DNA of 18,230 bases from DASPWW01 sp035637595 (GCA_035637595.1 DASPWW010000025.1:1-18230); one strand, 5' to 3'. Counted from the first letter of the stretch, positions 7,621-15,652 are shown. The notes: generated by a model not told the origin, from the sequence alone. Numbers and translations: made by a program.

Positions 7621-8091
7621 ATGCGACGCCTCCTGGCTCTCGCGGCCGCCGCTGCGGCGATCATCGGGGCCGGTTGCTCGTCCGAGGATGAGGGGACGCC
7701 GGAGGCATGTCTGGCGCCGGCGAGCGCGTACCGCGACGCGCTCGAAGACGCACCGGGCCCGGTCGCACTCGACGGGGCGATCGCCGTGAGCGGCTGCCTG
7801 CCTCCCGGGCAGGGCGCCGCCGACCTCGCCCAGGTCGGCCAGGCCATGGTCGAGGCGGCGACGCAGCTCAACGGCGCCGCGCGACGCGATCCCGGCGGCG
7901 GCGGCGCGGTCGCGCTCGGATACCTCGTCGGCGCCGCGCAGAAGGGGGCCTCGGCGACCGGCGGCATCCACGCCGATCTGCTGCGCCGGCTCGACGCCGC
8001 GGCGCAGTTCAGCCCTGGCGGCAAGCCCCTGCCCGCCGGCTTCGAGCGCGGGTACGCAAAGGGCTATACGGCCGGCCTGGAAACCGGCTGA
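7621..8091 (+). CDS. Small predicted lipoprotein of unknown function
   Basis: The 156-aa protein begins with MRR and an Ala/Leu/Ile-rich hydrophobic stretch, then IIGAGC with Cys19 as a candidate lipidation site. The -3 residue is Gly, so the lipobox is not ideal, and plain Sec export is possible. The mature part has two more Cys (EACLAP and SGCLPP), which could form a disulfide, a Gly/Ala-rich middle, and an end rich in Gly and Tyr (FERGYAKGYTAGLETG). I do not recognise a domain. The start is fixed by the signal peptide; a -10-like TAGCAT 7 nt upstream and no SD suggest a leaderless message. Its stop is 10 nt before the methyltransferase start, so the two are probably cotranscribed. Confidence 0.75.
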   Translation: MRRLLALAAAAAAIIGAGCSSEDEGTPEACLAPASAYRDALEDAPGPVALDGAIAVSGCLPPGQGAADLAQVGQAMVEAATQLNGAARRDPGGGGAVALGYLVGAAQKGASATGGIHADLLRRLDAAAQFSPGGKPLPAGFERGYAKGYTAGLETG

Positions 8092-8101
8092 GGGAGCCGT
8101 A

Positions 8102-8827
8102 ATGGAGATCGAGGAGTACGCGCGGATCGCCGACGCCGAGCGGCACCACTGGTGGTACCGCTCGATGCCGGCGCTGATCAGCACCGTTCTCGGGCCGCTG
8201 CTGCGGCCCGGGATTCGCATCCTCGACGCCGGCTGCGGCCCGGGGGCGAACTACCCCTGGTTGAGTCGGTACGGGGAGGTCGTGGGAGCCGACTACTCGC
8301 CCGAGGCGGTGCGGCTCGCGCGCGAGCGCCACCCCGAGATGGAGGCGGTCGAGGCGGACATAACGGAGCTTCCGTTCGAGGACGCGTCGTTCGACCTGAC
8401 GATCGAGGTCACGGTGCTGACGGTGGTCGAGGACGACCGCCGCGCGGTCGCCGAGCTCGCCCGGGTCACGCGCCGGGGCGGCGCCGTGCTGCTGCTCGAG
8501 CCCGCGATCCCGCGCCTGCGGCGCGACCACGACGCCGTACAGGGCACCGTCCGGCGCTATCGCCTCGGCGATCTCGGGTCGCTCGCGACCGGCGCCGGGC
8601 TGACGGTGCGCCGCTCCACGTACGCCAACTCCTTTCTCGTCGCGCCCGCCGTCGCGCTCGCGGTCGCCCAGCGCTTCAAGCGCTCGGCGGCGCGACCGAG
8701 GTCGGATCTCGAAAGCGACCGGTTGGGCGGGCTCTTCGGCACCCTGGCGGCAGCCGAGCGGCGTCTGCTGGCGCGGCGCGACGTCCGGTTCGGCCTCTCG
8801 GCGATCGTGGTCGCCGAGCGCTCCTGA
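8102..8827 (+). CDS. Class I SAM-dependent methyltransferase
   Basis: The 241-aa protein has the Rossmann SAM-binding motif ILDAGCGPGANY (40-51), an acidic end of strand 2 (VVGADYSPEAV) and the later motif ADITELPFEDASFDLTI, as in the Methyltransf_11/25 group. The N-terminal HHWWYRSM and the later DAVQGTVRRY are seen in methyltransferases of cell-surface sugar or lipid gene clusters, which suggests a small-molecule or glycan substrate; this is inference. ATG 8102 follows AGGGAG (8091-8096) with a 5-nt spacer; the SD overlaps the last base of the lipoprotein stop codon. It converges with the GT-C-like gene, leaving 4 nt between the stops. Confidence 0.9.
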   Translation: MEIEEYARIADAERHHWWYRSMPALISTVLGPLLRPGIRILDAGCGPGANYPWLSRYGEVVGADYSPEAVRLARERHPEMEAVEADITELPFEDASFDLTIEVTVLTVVEDDRRAVAELARVTRRGGAVLLLEPAIPRLRRDHDAVQGTVRRYRLGDLGSLATGAGLTVRRSTYANSFLVAPAVALAVAQRFKRSAARPRSDLESDRLGGLFGTLAAAERRLLARRDVRFGLSAIVVAERS

Positions 8828-8831
8828 CGAG

Positions 8832-10445
8832 CTACCGGCAGCGCTCGTAGATCAGATGGACGAAGAAGTGGTCGACGAGGCAGAAATGCTGCGCGAGCAC
8901 CTGACTCGCCTCGCCCGAGCCCGGCTCGGCGTTCGGGGTCAGCTGGGTGAAGTCGGGCAGCGTTCCCAGCACGACGACGTCGGCTGAGGCGATGTCGTCG
9001 GCGAGCCGGGAGCCCTCGCGGTTCGCGGTCCCGGGGGTCATCGTCAGGTAGTACGTGCCGGGCTCGAGCTCGGGCAGCAGGTGGTAGAGGTAGGTGTCGT
9101 CGTAGAAGGTCAGCCGGAGGTCGTCGGGCCCGACCACGATGCGATCGCCCGGATCGGTGATCCGGTCGATCACCGCGAGCGTTTCCTCGGCCTCGTGGGC
9201 CTCCTGTCCGGTCGACAGCGGGAAGCTGCGCGACCCGTGATTGGCCTCGCGGATGTCGGCGCCGACGTCCTCGGCCCAGGGCGGCCACTGGAAGGCGCGG
9301 CCGTAACCGGGCTTGATCGGCTCAACGTAGCTCCATGCGAGCGCCGCGACGATGACCGCCGTAGCCGCCGCCGGGACGAGGCTGCGAAGCCGGACTCGCA
9401 AGCGTGGACCCGCGACGGCAATGAGGGCGTACGGAACGACCGGCACGGCGACGCAGCCGACCTCGATCAGGTGTACCGCCCCGGCGCGGCCCAGCGCCTG
9501 CGGCGCGAGCCCGAAGCAGAACAGCGCCAGCGCCGCGACCCGCCGGGCGTCGGGGCTGCGCGGCGAGCGTCGCCACAACGAAACGGCGCAGAGGGCCAGC
9601 ACCGCGACCGCGAGGGCGACGAGCACCATCAACCTTGCCTCCTGGGGCAGATCCGGTGGGAACGGGCGCGTCGACTGTGGGGCGCTGCGGAAGAAGGCGT
9701 CGACGACGAGGTTCTGCAGCACCGGGCTGGGGCCGGCGAGGACCGTGTGGACCAGCAGCGGCAGGATCCCGATCACCGCGCCGATCAGCAATCGTTTGAT
9801 TGCCGCCATCGGGTGGCCGATCAGCAGCGGCACGGCGCCCAGCAGCAGCGCGGCGCCGAACTGCGGCCGGTAGGCGATCGCCAGGCCGCCGGCGACGCCG
9901 GCGAGCACGAAGAGGCGCCCCCTCGCGCGGGGGGTGGTCGTGGCGCGGGTGAGCAGGAACAGTCCCGCGATCGCCAGCGCCAACCCGCCGAAATAGGCGA
10001 ACGCCGCGAGGCCGAGGGTGAACATCAGCGTCCCGGAGATCAGCGCGGCGGCGACCGCCACCACGAGCCCGGCGGGAGACGCGAGCGCGAATACCCCGGC
10101 GATGATCGCCAGCCGGTAGACGAAGCCGACGCCGCGCTCGATGACGACATCGGGCTCGGTGACGTCGTAGATGCCGGCCAGCAGGTAGGTGTTGGCCGGA
10201 CCGTAGAAGCTCTCGAAGTCGCGGTTCGGGAGGTCGCCATCGAGCACTCGCTCGGGTTCGACGAGCAGCAGGCCCTCGTCCATCGCGGGGGCCGGGTCGG
10301 TATGCGTCGGAAGGAGCGGGAATGCCATCACCGCCAGCGTCAGGGCCAGCGCAACGCCGCAGCCGCGGCGGGTCGGCCGCTCGAGCCAGGCGTCGATACG
10401 CCGCAGAATCGGCGTCTGTGACCCGCGGTCCGAGGTCACCGCCAA
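8832..10445 (-). CDS. Polytopic membrane protein, GT-C-like glycosyltransferase
   Basis: The 537-aa protein has a cytoplasmic basic N-terminus, a first membrane segment near 29-46, then a long loop with MDEG (55-58) and FESFYGPANTY. About ten more hydrophobic segments follow between residues 108 and 372, and a soluble C-terminal part of about 165 residues that should lie outside the membrane. An acidic motif in the first large loop is the usual catalytic feature of GT-C enzymes that use polyprenyl-phosphate sugars (PMT/ArnT/GT39-like). I therefore infer transfer of a lipid-linked sugar outside the membrane; acceptor unknown. The predicted start is TTG 10445 with GTG 10439 as an alternative; no clear SD. 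It is divergent from the flippase-like gene with a 26-nt gap. Confidence 0.75.
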   Translation of the reverse strand: MAVTSDRGSQTPILRRIDAWLERPTRRGCGVALALTLAVMAFPLLPTHTDPAPAMDEGLLLVEPERVLDGDLPNRDFESFYGPANTYLLAGIYDVTEPDVVIERGVGFVYRLAIIAGVFALASPAGLVVAVAAALISGTLMFTLGLAAFAYFGGLALAIAGLFLLTRATTTPRARGRLFVLAGVAGGLAIAYRPQFGAALLLGAVPLLIGHPMAAIKRLLIGAVIGILPLLVHTVLAGPSPVLQNLVVDAFFRSAPQSTRPFPPDLPQEARLMVLVALAVAVLALCAVSLWRRSPRSPDARRVAALALFCFGLAPQALGRAGAVHLIEVGCVAVPVVPYALIAVAGPRLRVRLRSLVPAAATAVIVAALAWSYVEPIKPGYGRAFQWPPWAEDVGADIREANHGSRSFPLSTGQEAHEAEETLAVIDRITDPGDRIVVGPDDLRLTFYDDTYLYHLLPELEPGTYYLTMTPGTANREGSRLADDIASADVVVLGTLPDFTQLTPNAEPGSGEASQVLAQHFCLVDHFFVHLIYERCR

Positions 10446-10459
10446 CCCAGGTCGACCAC

Positions 10460-10465
10460 TACGCT
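10460..10465 (+). promoter_or_regulatory. Candidate -10 hexamer of the flippase-like gene (leaderless)
   Basis: TACGCT stands 6 nt before GTG 10472, the same arrangement as at the secreted gene at 15688. It supports GTG 10472 rather than the upstream frame extension or ATG 10514. No clear -35 is seen at 16-18 nt. Confidence 0.4.
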
Positions 10466-10471
10466 TGCCCG

Positions 10472-11437
10472 GTGACGGGTGCGTCGGTTCCGCCGAGCCT
10501 CGCCGACTCCGCCATGGCGCGGATCAGCCCCGGTGTGCGCCGGGCGCTGCTGGCATCGCTGGCGGCTCTCGTCGCGATGGGCATCGCCCTGGCCGCGCTC
10601 ACGCAGTGGGGCCAGTTCCCCGACGTGGACCTTCGCTTTGCCCCGGGCTGGGCCATGCTCGCGATCCTGGGATTCCTGGGGTCGGAGCTCATTCACGCCA
10701 CGCTGTGGCGGCTCGTCCTGCGCCGGCTGGGGGGCGAGATAGAGCCGCTCGCCGGGCTGCGGGTTTGGTGCCTGTCGTCGCTGGGCCGCTACCTGCCCCC
10801 CGGGCTGCTGATGCCGGCGATCCGCGTCGCGGGCGCCTCCGGGGCCGGGATCGCCGCGCGCGTCACCCTGGCGAGCATGGCCTACGAGGCCGCGTTCTCG
10901 GTGCTCGGGGCGCTGGTCGTCTCGACATTGCTGCTCACGGAGGTCTCCGAGCTGACCACGGTGGTCGCGGGTCTCGGCGCCGCGCTCGTCCTGTTCGTCG
11001 CCCTGCATCCCAATGTCTTCGCGCGCCTCTGCAATGCGGTCCTGCGCCGCCTCGGGCGGGACGACCTGCCCGCCGTGCTCGGGGCGCGGACGCTCGCGCC
11101 CTTCACTCTCGCCTACGCCGCGTCCTTCACGCTCGTCGGCCTCGGCGTCTTCGCGACCACCGAGGCGCTTCATTCCGTCGACGCGTCGGTTCTGCCCGTC
11201 GCCGTGGCGTCGTTCTCGGTCGGCTTCCTGATCTCGCTTGCGGCCTTCTTCCTCCCCGGGGGCTTGGGCGCTCGCGAGGCGGGGCTTGCGGGCGTGCTCA
11301 GCCTGTCGATTCCGTTCGAGCTCGCGCTCGCGGTCTCGGTCGCCGTGCGGCTGGTCCAGATCGGGCTCGAGCTCTTGCTCGCGGGCGGGACCACGCTGCT
11401 CGCGCGGCGTGCGTCGGCCGTGCCCGCTCCCGGCTGA
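10472..11437 (+). CDS. Flippase-like / LPG-synthase transmembrane domain protein
   Basis: Predicted integral membrane protein of 321 aa with about eight hydrophobic helices, starting after a basic MARISPGVRRALLAS segment. Family-type features are LGRYLPPGLLMPAIRV after the third helix and FFLPGGLGAREAG near the end, as in the membrane domain shared by lysyl-phosphatidylglycerol synthase and AglD-type flippase-like proteins. By analogy it could help translocate a lipid-linked sugar or modify a lipid; the aminoacyl-transfer domain of MprF is absent. The frame is open back to 10322, but that part is antisense to the GT-C-like gene. GTG 10472 is chosen from the -10 spacing, with ATG 10514 as an alternative. 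Its last 268 bp are also read antisense by the GT2 gene. Confidence 0.85.
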   Translation: MTGASVPPSLADSAMARISPGVRRALLASLAALVAMGIALAALTQWGQFPDVDLRFAPGWAMLAILGFLGSELIHATLWRLVLRRLGGEIEPLAGLRVWCLSSLGRYLPPGLLMPAIRVAGASGAGIAARVTLASMAYEAAFSVLGALVVSTLLLTEVSELTTVVAGLGAALVLFVALHPNVFARLCNAVLRRLGRDDLPAVLGARTLAPFTLAYAASFTLVGLGVFATTEALHSVDASVLPVAVASFSVGFLISLAAFFLPGGLGAREAGLAGVLSLSIPFELALAVSVAVRLVQIGLELLLAGGTTLLARRASAVPAPG

Positions 11438-12198
11438 AACCCCAACCGCGATCCGCGGCCTGCGAGGCGGCCAAGGGCCGGCAGCACGATGAGGCGGGCC
11501 CACAGCGTCGCGACGTCCCACAGGCTCCACAGGATGCGCCGCGGGCGAAAGAACTGCGAGCTGCCGTGGGGGCGCTCGAAGTGGTCAACCTCGACCTCGA
11601 CGCAGCGCGCGCCGGCGTCCTGGAGCCCGCGCACCAGCTCGACGCAGATCGCGCCGCTGTCCTTCTCGAGCCGCAAGGGGCTGATGAACCCGGCGCGCAT
11701 GAGGCGAAAGTCGCAGTCGATGTCGCGGATCGGCAGCCCGAACAGAAACCCCATCGCGGTCGCATAGACGGCGCCGACGATGCGGCGGTTCAGCGGGTCG
11801 GAGCGATAGCGCTTGTAGCCCTGGACCCAGTCGACGTCCGTGACGGCGTGCTCGGCGAGACGCACCAGCTGGGCCGGGTCGTACTGGTGATCGCCGTCGG
11901 TGTAGAAGATCCACTCTCCCCGAGCCTCGGCGAACGCCGAGCGCAGCGCGCCTCCATAGCCTCGGTTGACGGCGTGCTCGACGACCCGCAGGCGCGGCTC
12001 CCGCGCGGCGACCTCGGCGAGCCGCTCCACCGAGTCGTCGCTCGACCCGTCGTCGACGACGATTATCTCCCCGTCGGCTCCGAGCTCGTCTAGCGCCGTC
12101 GCGGCCCGCTCGACCAGCCCCCCGATCGTCTCGGCGTCGTTGTAACAGAGCAGGCAGGCCGAGATCGAGCTCTCGGCGCTCAGGCCAGCGCCGCGCAT
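11170..12198 (-). CDS. GT2 glycosyltransferase with an antisense-encoded C-terminal tail
   Basis: The 342-aa frame begins with a GT-A fold of the DPM1/DPG-synthase type: LLCYNDAETIGG (17-27), IIVVDDGSSDDS (45-56), GYGGALRSAF, the metal-binding DGD at 101-103 in YTDGDHQYDP, then GLPIRDIDCDFRLMR. The recognisable domain ends near residue 248. The remaining ~88 residues (Ser/Thr/Ala-rich) come from sequence antisense to the flippase-like gene and resemble no domain I know. ATG 12198 is preceded by GGAG with a 5-nt spacer inside the upstream aminotransferase gene and overlaps its end by 19 nt, so translation is probably coupled. It likely moves a sugar to a lipid carrier or glycan. Third gene of the epimerase-aminotransferase-GT operon. 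Confidence 0.88.
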   Translation of the reverse strand: MRGAGLSAESSISACLLCYNDAETIGGLVERAATALDELGADGEIIVVDDGSSDDSVERLAEVAAREPRLRVVEHAVNRGYGGALRSAFAEARGEWIFYTDGDHQYDPAQLVRLAEHAVTDVDWVQGYKRYRSDPLNRRIVGAVYATAMGFLFGLPIRDIDCDFRLMRAGFISPLRLEKDSGAICVELVRGLQDAGARCVEVEVDHFERPHGSSQFFRPRRILWSLWDVATLWARLIVLPALGRLAGRGSRLGFQPGAGTADARRASSVVPPASKSSSPIWTSRTATETASASSNGIDRLSTPASPASRAPKPPGRKKAASEIRKPTENDATATGRTDASTE

Positions 12199-13229
12199 AT
12201 CCGCTCCACCTCCCCGTCGCTGAGCTCGGGGTAGCAGGGCAAGCTCACGCAGTGCGCCGCCCACGCCGCTGCGTTGGGGGTCTCGGCGCGCCGAAGCTGC
12301 GCGTAGGCGGGCTCGTCGGTGACTGTGCGGGGGTAGTGCACGGGACACTCGAAAGGCATCCGGCCCCGGAAGTCCTCGCGGTCCGGGGGACGGGCGACGC
12401 AGAGATGGTAGGCGTGGCGCGGGTGGTCGGGCTGCCACCGCAGTTCGGGGGCCGCGGCGCGATAGGCGGCGGCGATCTCGGCGCGGCGCCGGTTGCCGTC
12501 CTCGAGCCGCCGCAGGCCGATACGAAGCGCGGCGGCCTCGAGCTCGGACAGGCGCGAGTTCGTCGCGACCTCCTCGAAGAGGCCGTCGGGTCCCTGCCCG
12601 TGGGCGCGCAGGCGCCTCAACCGGTCGGCGAGGACGTCGTCGTCGGTCACCACCGCTCCGCCGTCCCCGATCCCGCCGAGGTTCTTCGTCGGGTAGAAGG
12701 AGTAGGCGGCGGCGACCCCGCCCTCGCCGGCGAGCGCGCCGTGCGCGTGCGCGGCGTCCTCGATCACCGGCACGTCGAGGTCGGGCAGCTCCGCGGGGCG
12801 GCCGTACAGGTGGACGACGACGACCGCCCGCGTGCGGTCGGTGACCGCCGCCCGAGCGGCGTCGGGGTCCAGCGTCGCGGTGTCGGGATCGACGTCGACG
12901 GGAACTGGGGAGGCGCCGCCCGCGCATACGGCGGCGACCGTCGGAATCGCCGTGAAGGCGGGCACGATCACCTCGTCGCCCGGGCCTATGTCGAGCCCGG
13001 CCAGGGTCAGCCGCAGGGCATCGGTACCCGAGGCGACTCCGACGGCGTGGCGCCGTCCGGTGAACTCCGCCCACTCGCGCTCGAAATCGGCCAGCTCGGG
13101 CCCCCACAGGACGACCCCGGAGGCGAGGATTCGATCGAGGGCCGCGGCGAGCTCGGCCTCGAGCGCCCCGGCGCGCCGGCTCAGGTCGAGGAACGGGATC
13201 GTCGCGGCGCTATCCCGCGCGGCGGGCAT
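12180..13229 (-). CDS. DegT/DnrJ/EryC1 family PLP-dependent sugar aminotransferase
   Basis: Predicted to aminate a nucleotide-linked keto sugar. The 349-aa protein has SGTDALRL (67-74) for phosphate binding, VIEDAAHAHGA (155-165) with the PLP-ring Asp158, and the Schiff-base Lys182 in YPTKNLGGIGDGGA. The N-terminal FLDLSRR and the C-terminal CPVHYPRTV and SLPCYPELSD are typical of the family. ATG 13229 lies 11 nt after the epimerase stop; an in-frame GTG at 13253 would overlap that stop by 13 nt and is possible. Neither has a strong SD. No 4,6-dehydratase is encoded next to it, so the keto-sugar substrate must come from the neighbouring SDR enzyme or from elsewhere. Confidence 0.93.
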   Translation of the reverse strand: MPAARDSAATIPFLDLSRRAGALEAELAAALDRILASGVVLWGPELADFEREWAEFTGRRHAVGVASGTDALRLTLAGLDIGPGDEVIVPAFTAIPTVAAVCAGGASPVPVDVDPDTATLDPDAARAAVTDRTRAVVVVHLYGRPAELPDLDVPVIEDAAHAHGALAGEGGVAAAYSFYPTKNLGGIGDGGAVVTDDDVLADRLRRLRAHGQGPDGLFEEVATNSRLSELEAAALRIGLRRLEDGNRRRAEIAAAYRAAAPELRWQPDHPRHAYHLCVARPPDREDFRGRMPFECPVHYPRTVTDEPAYAQLRRAETPNAAAWAAHCVSLPCYPELSDGEVERICAALA

Positions 13230-13240
13230 CTGCGCGCGGG

Positions 13241-14242
13241 TCAGGCTCGCCACGCGACGCTCGAGCGGTAGTGCTCCAGCGTCTCCGCCAGCCCGTCGGC
13301 GAGGCTCCAGGCCGGCTCCCAGCCGAGCATCCGCGTCGCCTTGGAGTAATCGGTCCAGTAGGAATCGATCGCGATCCGCGCCCGGTCCTCGGGCCACGGG
13401 GCGGTCACCACCTCGCCCGAGCCGGTGGCGGCGACGATCGCGTGAGCGATGTCGATCAGGCTCTCGTGCTCGTGGTGGCCGATGTTGAACACCTCGCCGT
13501 ACGCGGACGGGTCGGCGGCGGCGGCGAGCAGCGCGGTCACCGCGTCTTCCACGTAGAGGCAGTCGCGCCGCTGCGATCCGTCGCCGAAAACCGTGATCGT
13601 CTCGCCCTCGAGGGCCCGCCGCACGAATGCCGGCAGAAAGCCCTGATGGTCGCCGTCGAGGCGCTGGCGCGGCCCGTAGACGTTGGAGAGCCGCAGCACG
13701 CTCGAGGGCATCGCGTGGACGCGGTGATAGAGGCGGTGGAGGCGGTCCGCGGCCAGCTTCGAGACGCCGTTGACGTCGACGGGGTCGAGCGGATGGTTCT
13801 CGTCGACCGGCGTCGTCTGCGGGCGACCGTACACCTGGCGCGTCGAGGCGTAGACCACGCTCGCGCCCGGGTTGATCTTGCGCACGTGCTCGAGGAAGGC
13901 GAGCTGGCTGCGCGCGTTGATGTCCAGGTCGTGCAGCGGGTCGGTCATCGAGTCGAGGTGCGAGACCTGGCCCGCGAGGTTGAAGACATAGTCCGCGCGC
14001 GCGAGCGGCTCGGCGACGCCGGCGTGCTCGGCGATGTCGGAGATCACGATCTCGATCGGCGCGCCCTCGACGTTGAGGCGGTCGCCTCCGTGACGCGGCT
14101 CGAGCGAGTCGACGACCGTCACCTGCGCGCCGGCATCGGCGAGCGCCAGCGCGAGGTTCGAGCCGATGAACCCGAGGCCGCCCGTGACCAGGCAATTGCT
14201 GCCCGCGTAACGCGAGGCCATCGCCCCAACTGAGTCCTTCAT
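13241..14242 (-). CDS. Extended-SDR NAD-dependent epimerase/dehydratase with Asn replacing the catalytic Tyr
   Basis: First gene of the minus-strand sugar operon, 333 aa. The NAD-binding motif is TGGLGFIGSN (20-29) with an acidic strand end VVDSLEP. The region around the expected active site reads STRQVYG (133-139) and DVNGVSK (156-162), so Lys162 is present but the Tyr of YxxxK is Asn158. Substrate-region motifs LRLSNVYGPRQ, VFGDGSQRRDCLYVEDA and VFNIG are normal for UDP-sugar epimerases and dehydratases. I recall relatives with a VNG..K active site, so this may be a subfamily trait rather than a loss. ATG 14242 has a TACCGT hexamer 7 nt upstream and no SD; ATG 14221 is the alternative. Divergent from fumC. 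Confidence 0.92.
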   Translation of the reverse strand: MKDSVGAMASRYAGSNCLVTGGLGFIGSNLALALADAGAQVTVVDSLEPRHGGDRLNVEGAPIEIVISDIAEHAGVAEPLARADYVFNLAGQVSHLDSMTDPLHDLDINARSQLAFLEHVRKINPGASVVYASTRQVYGRPQTTPVDENHPLDPVDVNGVSKLAADRLHRLYHRVHAMPSSVLRLSNVYGPRQRLDGDHQGFLPAFVRRALEGETITVFGDGSQRRDCLYVEDAVTALLAAAADPSAYGEVFNIGHHEHESLIDIAHAIVAATGSGEVVTAPWPEDRARIAIDSYWTDYSKATRMLGWEPAWSLADGLAETLEHYRSSVAWRA

Positions 14243-14249
14243 CCGCGAC

Positions 14250-14255
14250 ACGGTA
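14250..14255 (-). promoter_or_regulatory. Candidate -10 hexamer of the sugar operon (leaderless)
   Basis: TACCGT on the minus strand lies 7 nt before ATG 14242. It keeps the T, A and final T of a -10 element. No SD precedes that ATG, and no clear -35 is seen. Confidence 0.35.
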
Positions 14256-14284
14256 GCCGTTACCGATCCACGTCGCCGAGCGGA

Positions 14285-14290
14285 TACGCT
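14285..14290 (+). promoter_or_regulatory. Candidate -10 hexamer of fumC
   Basis: TACGCT, identical to the hexamer before the flippase-like gene, lies 33 nt before the fumC ATG. It would give a leader of about 27 nt that includes the GGAGGA SD at 14314-14319. No good -35 is visible. Confidence 0.35.
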
Positions 14291-14323
14291 GAGAGAGGAT
14301 GCGCTGCGACAGCGGAGGACGCA

Positions 14324-15649
14324 ATGGCGACTGACGTGCAGACCGAGCTCTGGGGACCCGAGACTCGCAAGGCGATCGAGAACTTCCCCGTCTCGGGCCA
14401 TCCGATCCCCGTGCCCGTGATCCGCTGGCTCGGCCGCCTCAAGGCCGCCGCGGCGCGCGTCAACGCCGAGCTCGGACAGCTCGACGCCGAGCTGGCCGAG
14501 CGGATCGGTGCGGCCGGCGACGCGATAGCCGAGGGCGAGCACGACGACCAGTTCCCGATCGACGTCTTTCAGACCGGATCCGGGACCTCCTCGCACACGA
14601 ACGCCAACGAGGTGATCGCCAGCCTCGCCGGCGAACCCGCCCACCCCAACGACCACGTCAACATGGGGCAGTCGTCGAACGACGTCTTTCCCTCCGCGGT
14701 GCATCTCGCGGCGCTGGGTGAGGTCCACGGCGAGCTGCTGCCGGCGCTCGACGGCCTGGCGGCGTCGCTGGCCTCGAAGTCGGAGGAGTTCGCCGACGTC
14801 GTCAAAGCGGGCCGCACCCACCTGATGGATGCGGTGCCCATAACGCTGGGACAGGAATTCGGCGGGTTCGCGGCCCAGATCCGGCTCGGGGCCGAGCGCG
14901 TCAATGCGACGCTGGGGCGCGTCGGCCAGATCCCGCTCGGAGGGACCGCGACCGGCACCGGGCTCAACACCCACCCCGATTTCGCCGGGCGCGTACGCGA
15001 CAAGCTCACCGAGGCGACCGGGCTCGCGATCCACGCGCCAGCCGACCACTTCGAGGCGCAGGCCAGCCGCGACGCGCTCGTCGAGCTGTCGGGAGCGCTC
15101 AAGGTCGTGGCGGTCTCCCTGGTCAAGATCGCAAACGACCTCGCGCTGATGGGCTCGGGGCCCCGCACGGGGCTCGCCGAGCTTCGGCTGCCGGAGCTTC
15201 AGAAGGGCTCCTCGATCATGCCCGGCAAGGTCAACCCCGTCATCTGCGAGGTCGTGATCCAGGTCGGCGACCAGGTGATCGGCAACGACGCGGCGATAAC
15301 GATGGCGGGCTCCCAGGGACAGTTCGAGCTCAACGTGCGCGTCCCGGTGATCGCTCGCAACCTGCTCGACTCGATCAAGCTGCTCGCCGCGGCGTCGCGG
15401 CTGCTCGACGAGAAGGTCATCCAGGGCGTCGAGGCAGACGTCGAGATGTGCGAGCGCCACGCCGAGGCGACGCTCGCCACCGCCACCGCGCTCAACCTCC
15501 ACATCGGCTACGACCGCGCCACCGAGATCGTCAAGAAGGCAGCCGAGACCGGCCGCCACCTCCGCGAGGTCGCGCGCGAGATGGGCGTCGACGAGGAGAT
15601 CCTCGACCAGGCCCTCGATCACCGAAAGCTGGCGCGACCGCACGACTGA
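14324..15649 (+). CDS. fumC: Class II fumarate hydratase
   Basis: Iron-independent fumarase of the TCA cycle, converting fumarate and L-malate; 441 aa, somewhat shorter than the E. coli enzyme. Conserved regions are all present: TGSGTSSHTNANEV (84-97), MGQSSNDVFPS, the catalytic-base region GRTHLMDA with His166, and the flexible signature loop GSSIMPGKVNP (295-305). The C-terminal LREVAREMGVDEEILDQALD fits the small family domain. GGAGGA at 14314-14319 precedes the ATG with a 4-nt spacer. Aspartase and argininosuccinate lyase share the superfamily, but the SHTNANEV and THLMDA motifs favour fumarase. Confidence 0.96.
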   Translation: MATDVQTELWGPETRKAIENFPVSGHPIPVPVIRWLGRLKAAAARVNAELGQLDAELAERIGAAGDAIAEGEHDDQFPIDVFQTGSGTSSHTNANEVIASLAGEPAHPNDHVNMGQSSNDVFPSAVHLAALGEVHGELLPALDGLAASLASKSEEFADVVKAGRTHLMDAVPITLGQEFGGFAAQIRLGAERVNATLGRVGQIPLGGTATGTGLNTHPDFAGRVRDKLTEATGLAIHAPADHFEAQASRDALVELSGALKVVAVSLVKIANDLALMGSGPRTGLAELRLPELQKGSSIMPGKVNPVICEVVIQVGDQVIGNDAAITMAGSQGQFELNVRVPVIARNLLDSIKLLAAASRLLDEKVIQGVEADVEMCERHAEATLATATALNLHIGYDRATEIVKKAAETGRHLREVAREMGVDEEILDQALDHRKLARPHD

Positions 15650-15652
15650 GGT

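Noticed and set aside
7614..8024. 137-residue N-terminal extension of IleS
   Set aside because: It is antisense to the lipoprotein gene, low-complexity, and precedes the region where synthetase homology begins.
12199..13107. Upstream extension of the GT2 frame to 645 residues
   Set aside because: Arg-rich out-of-frame reading of the aminotransferase gene; ATG 12198 with a GGAG SD explains the start.
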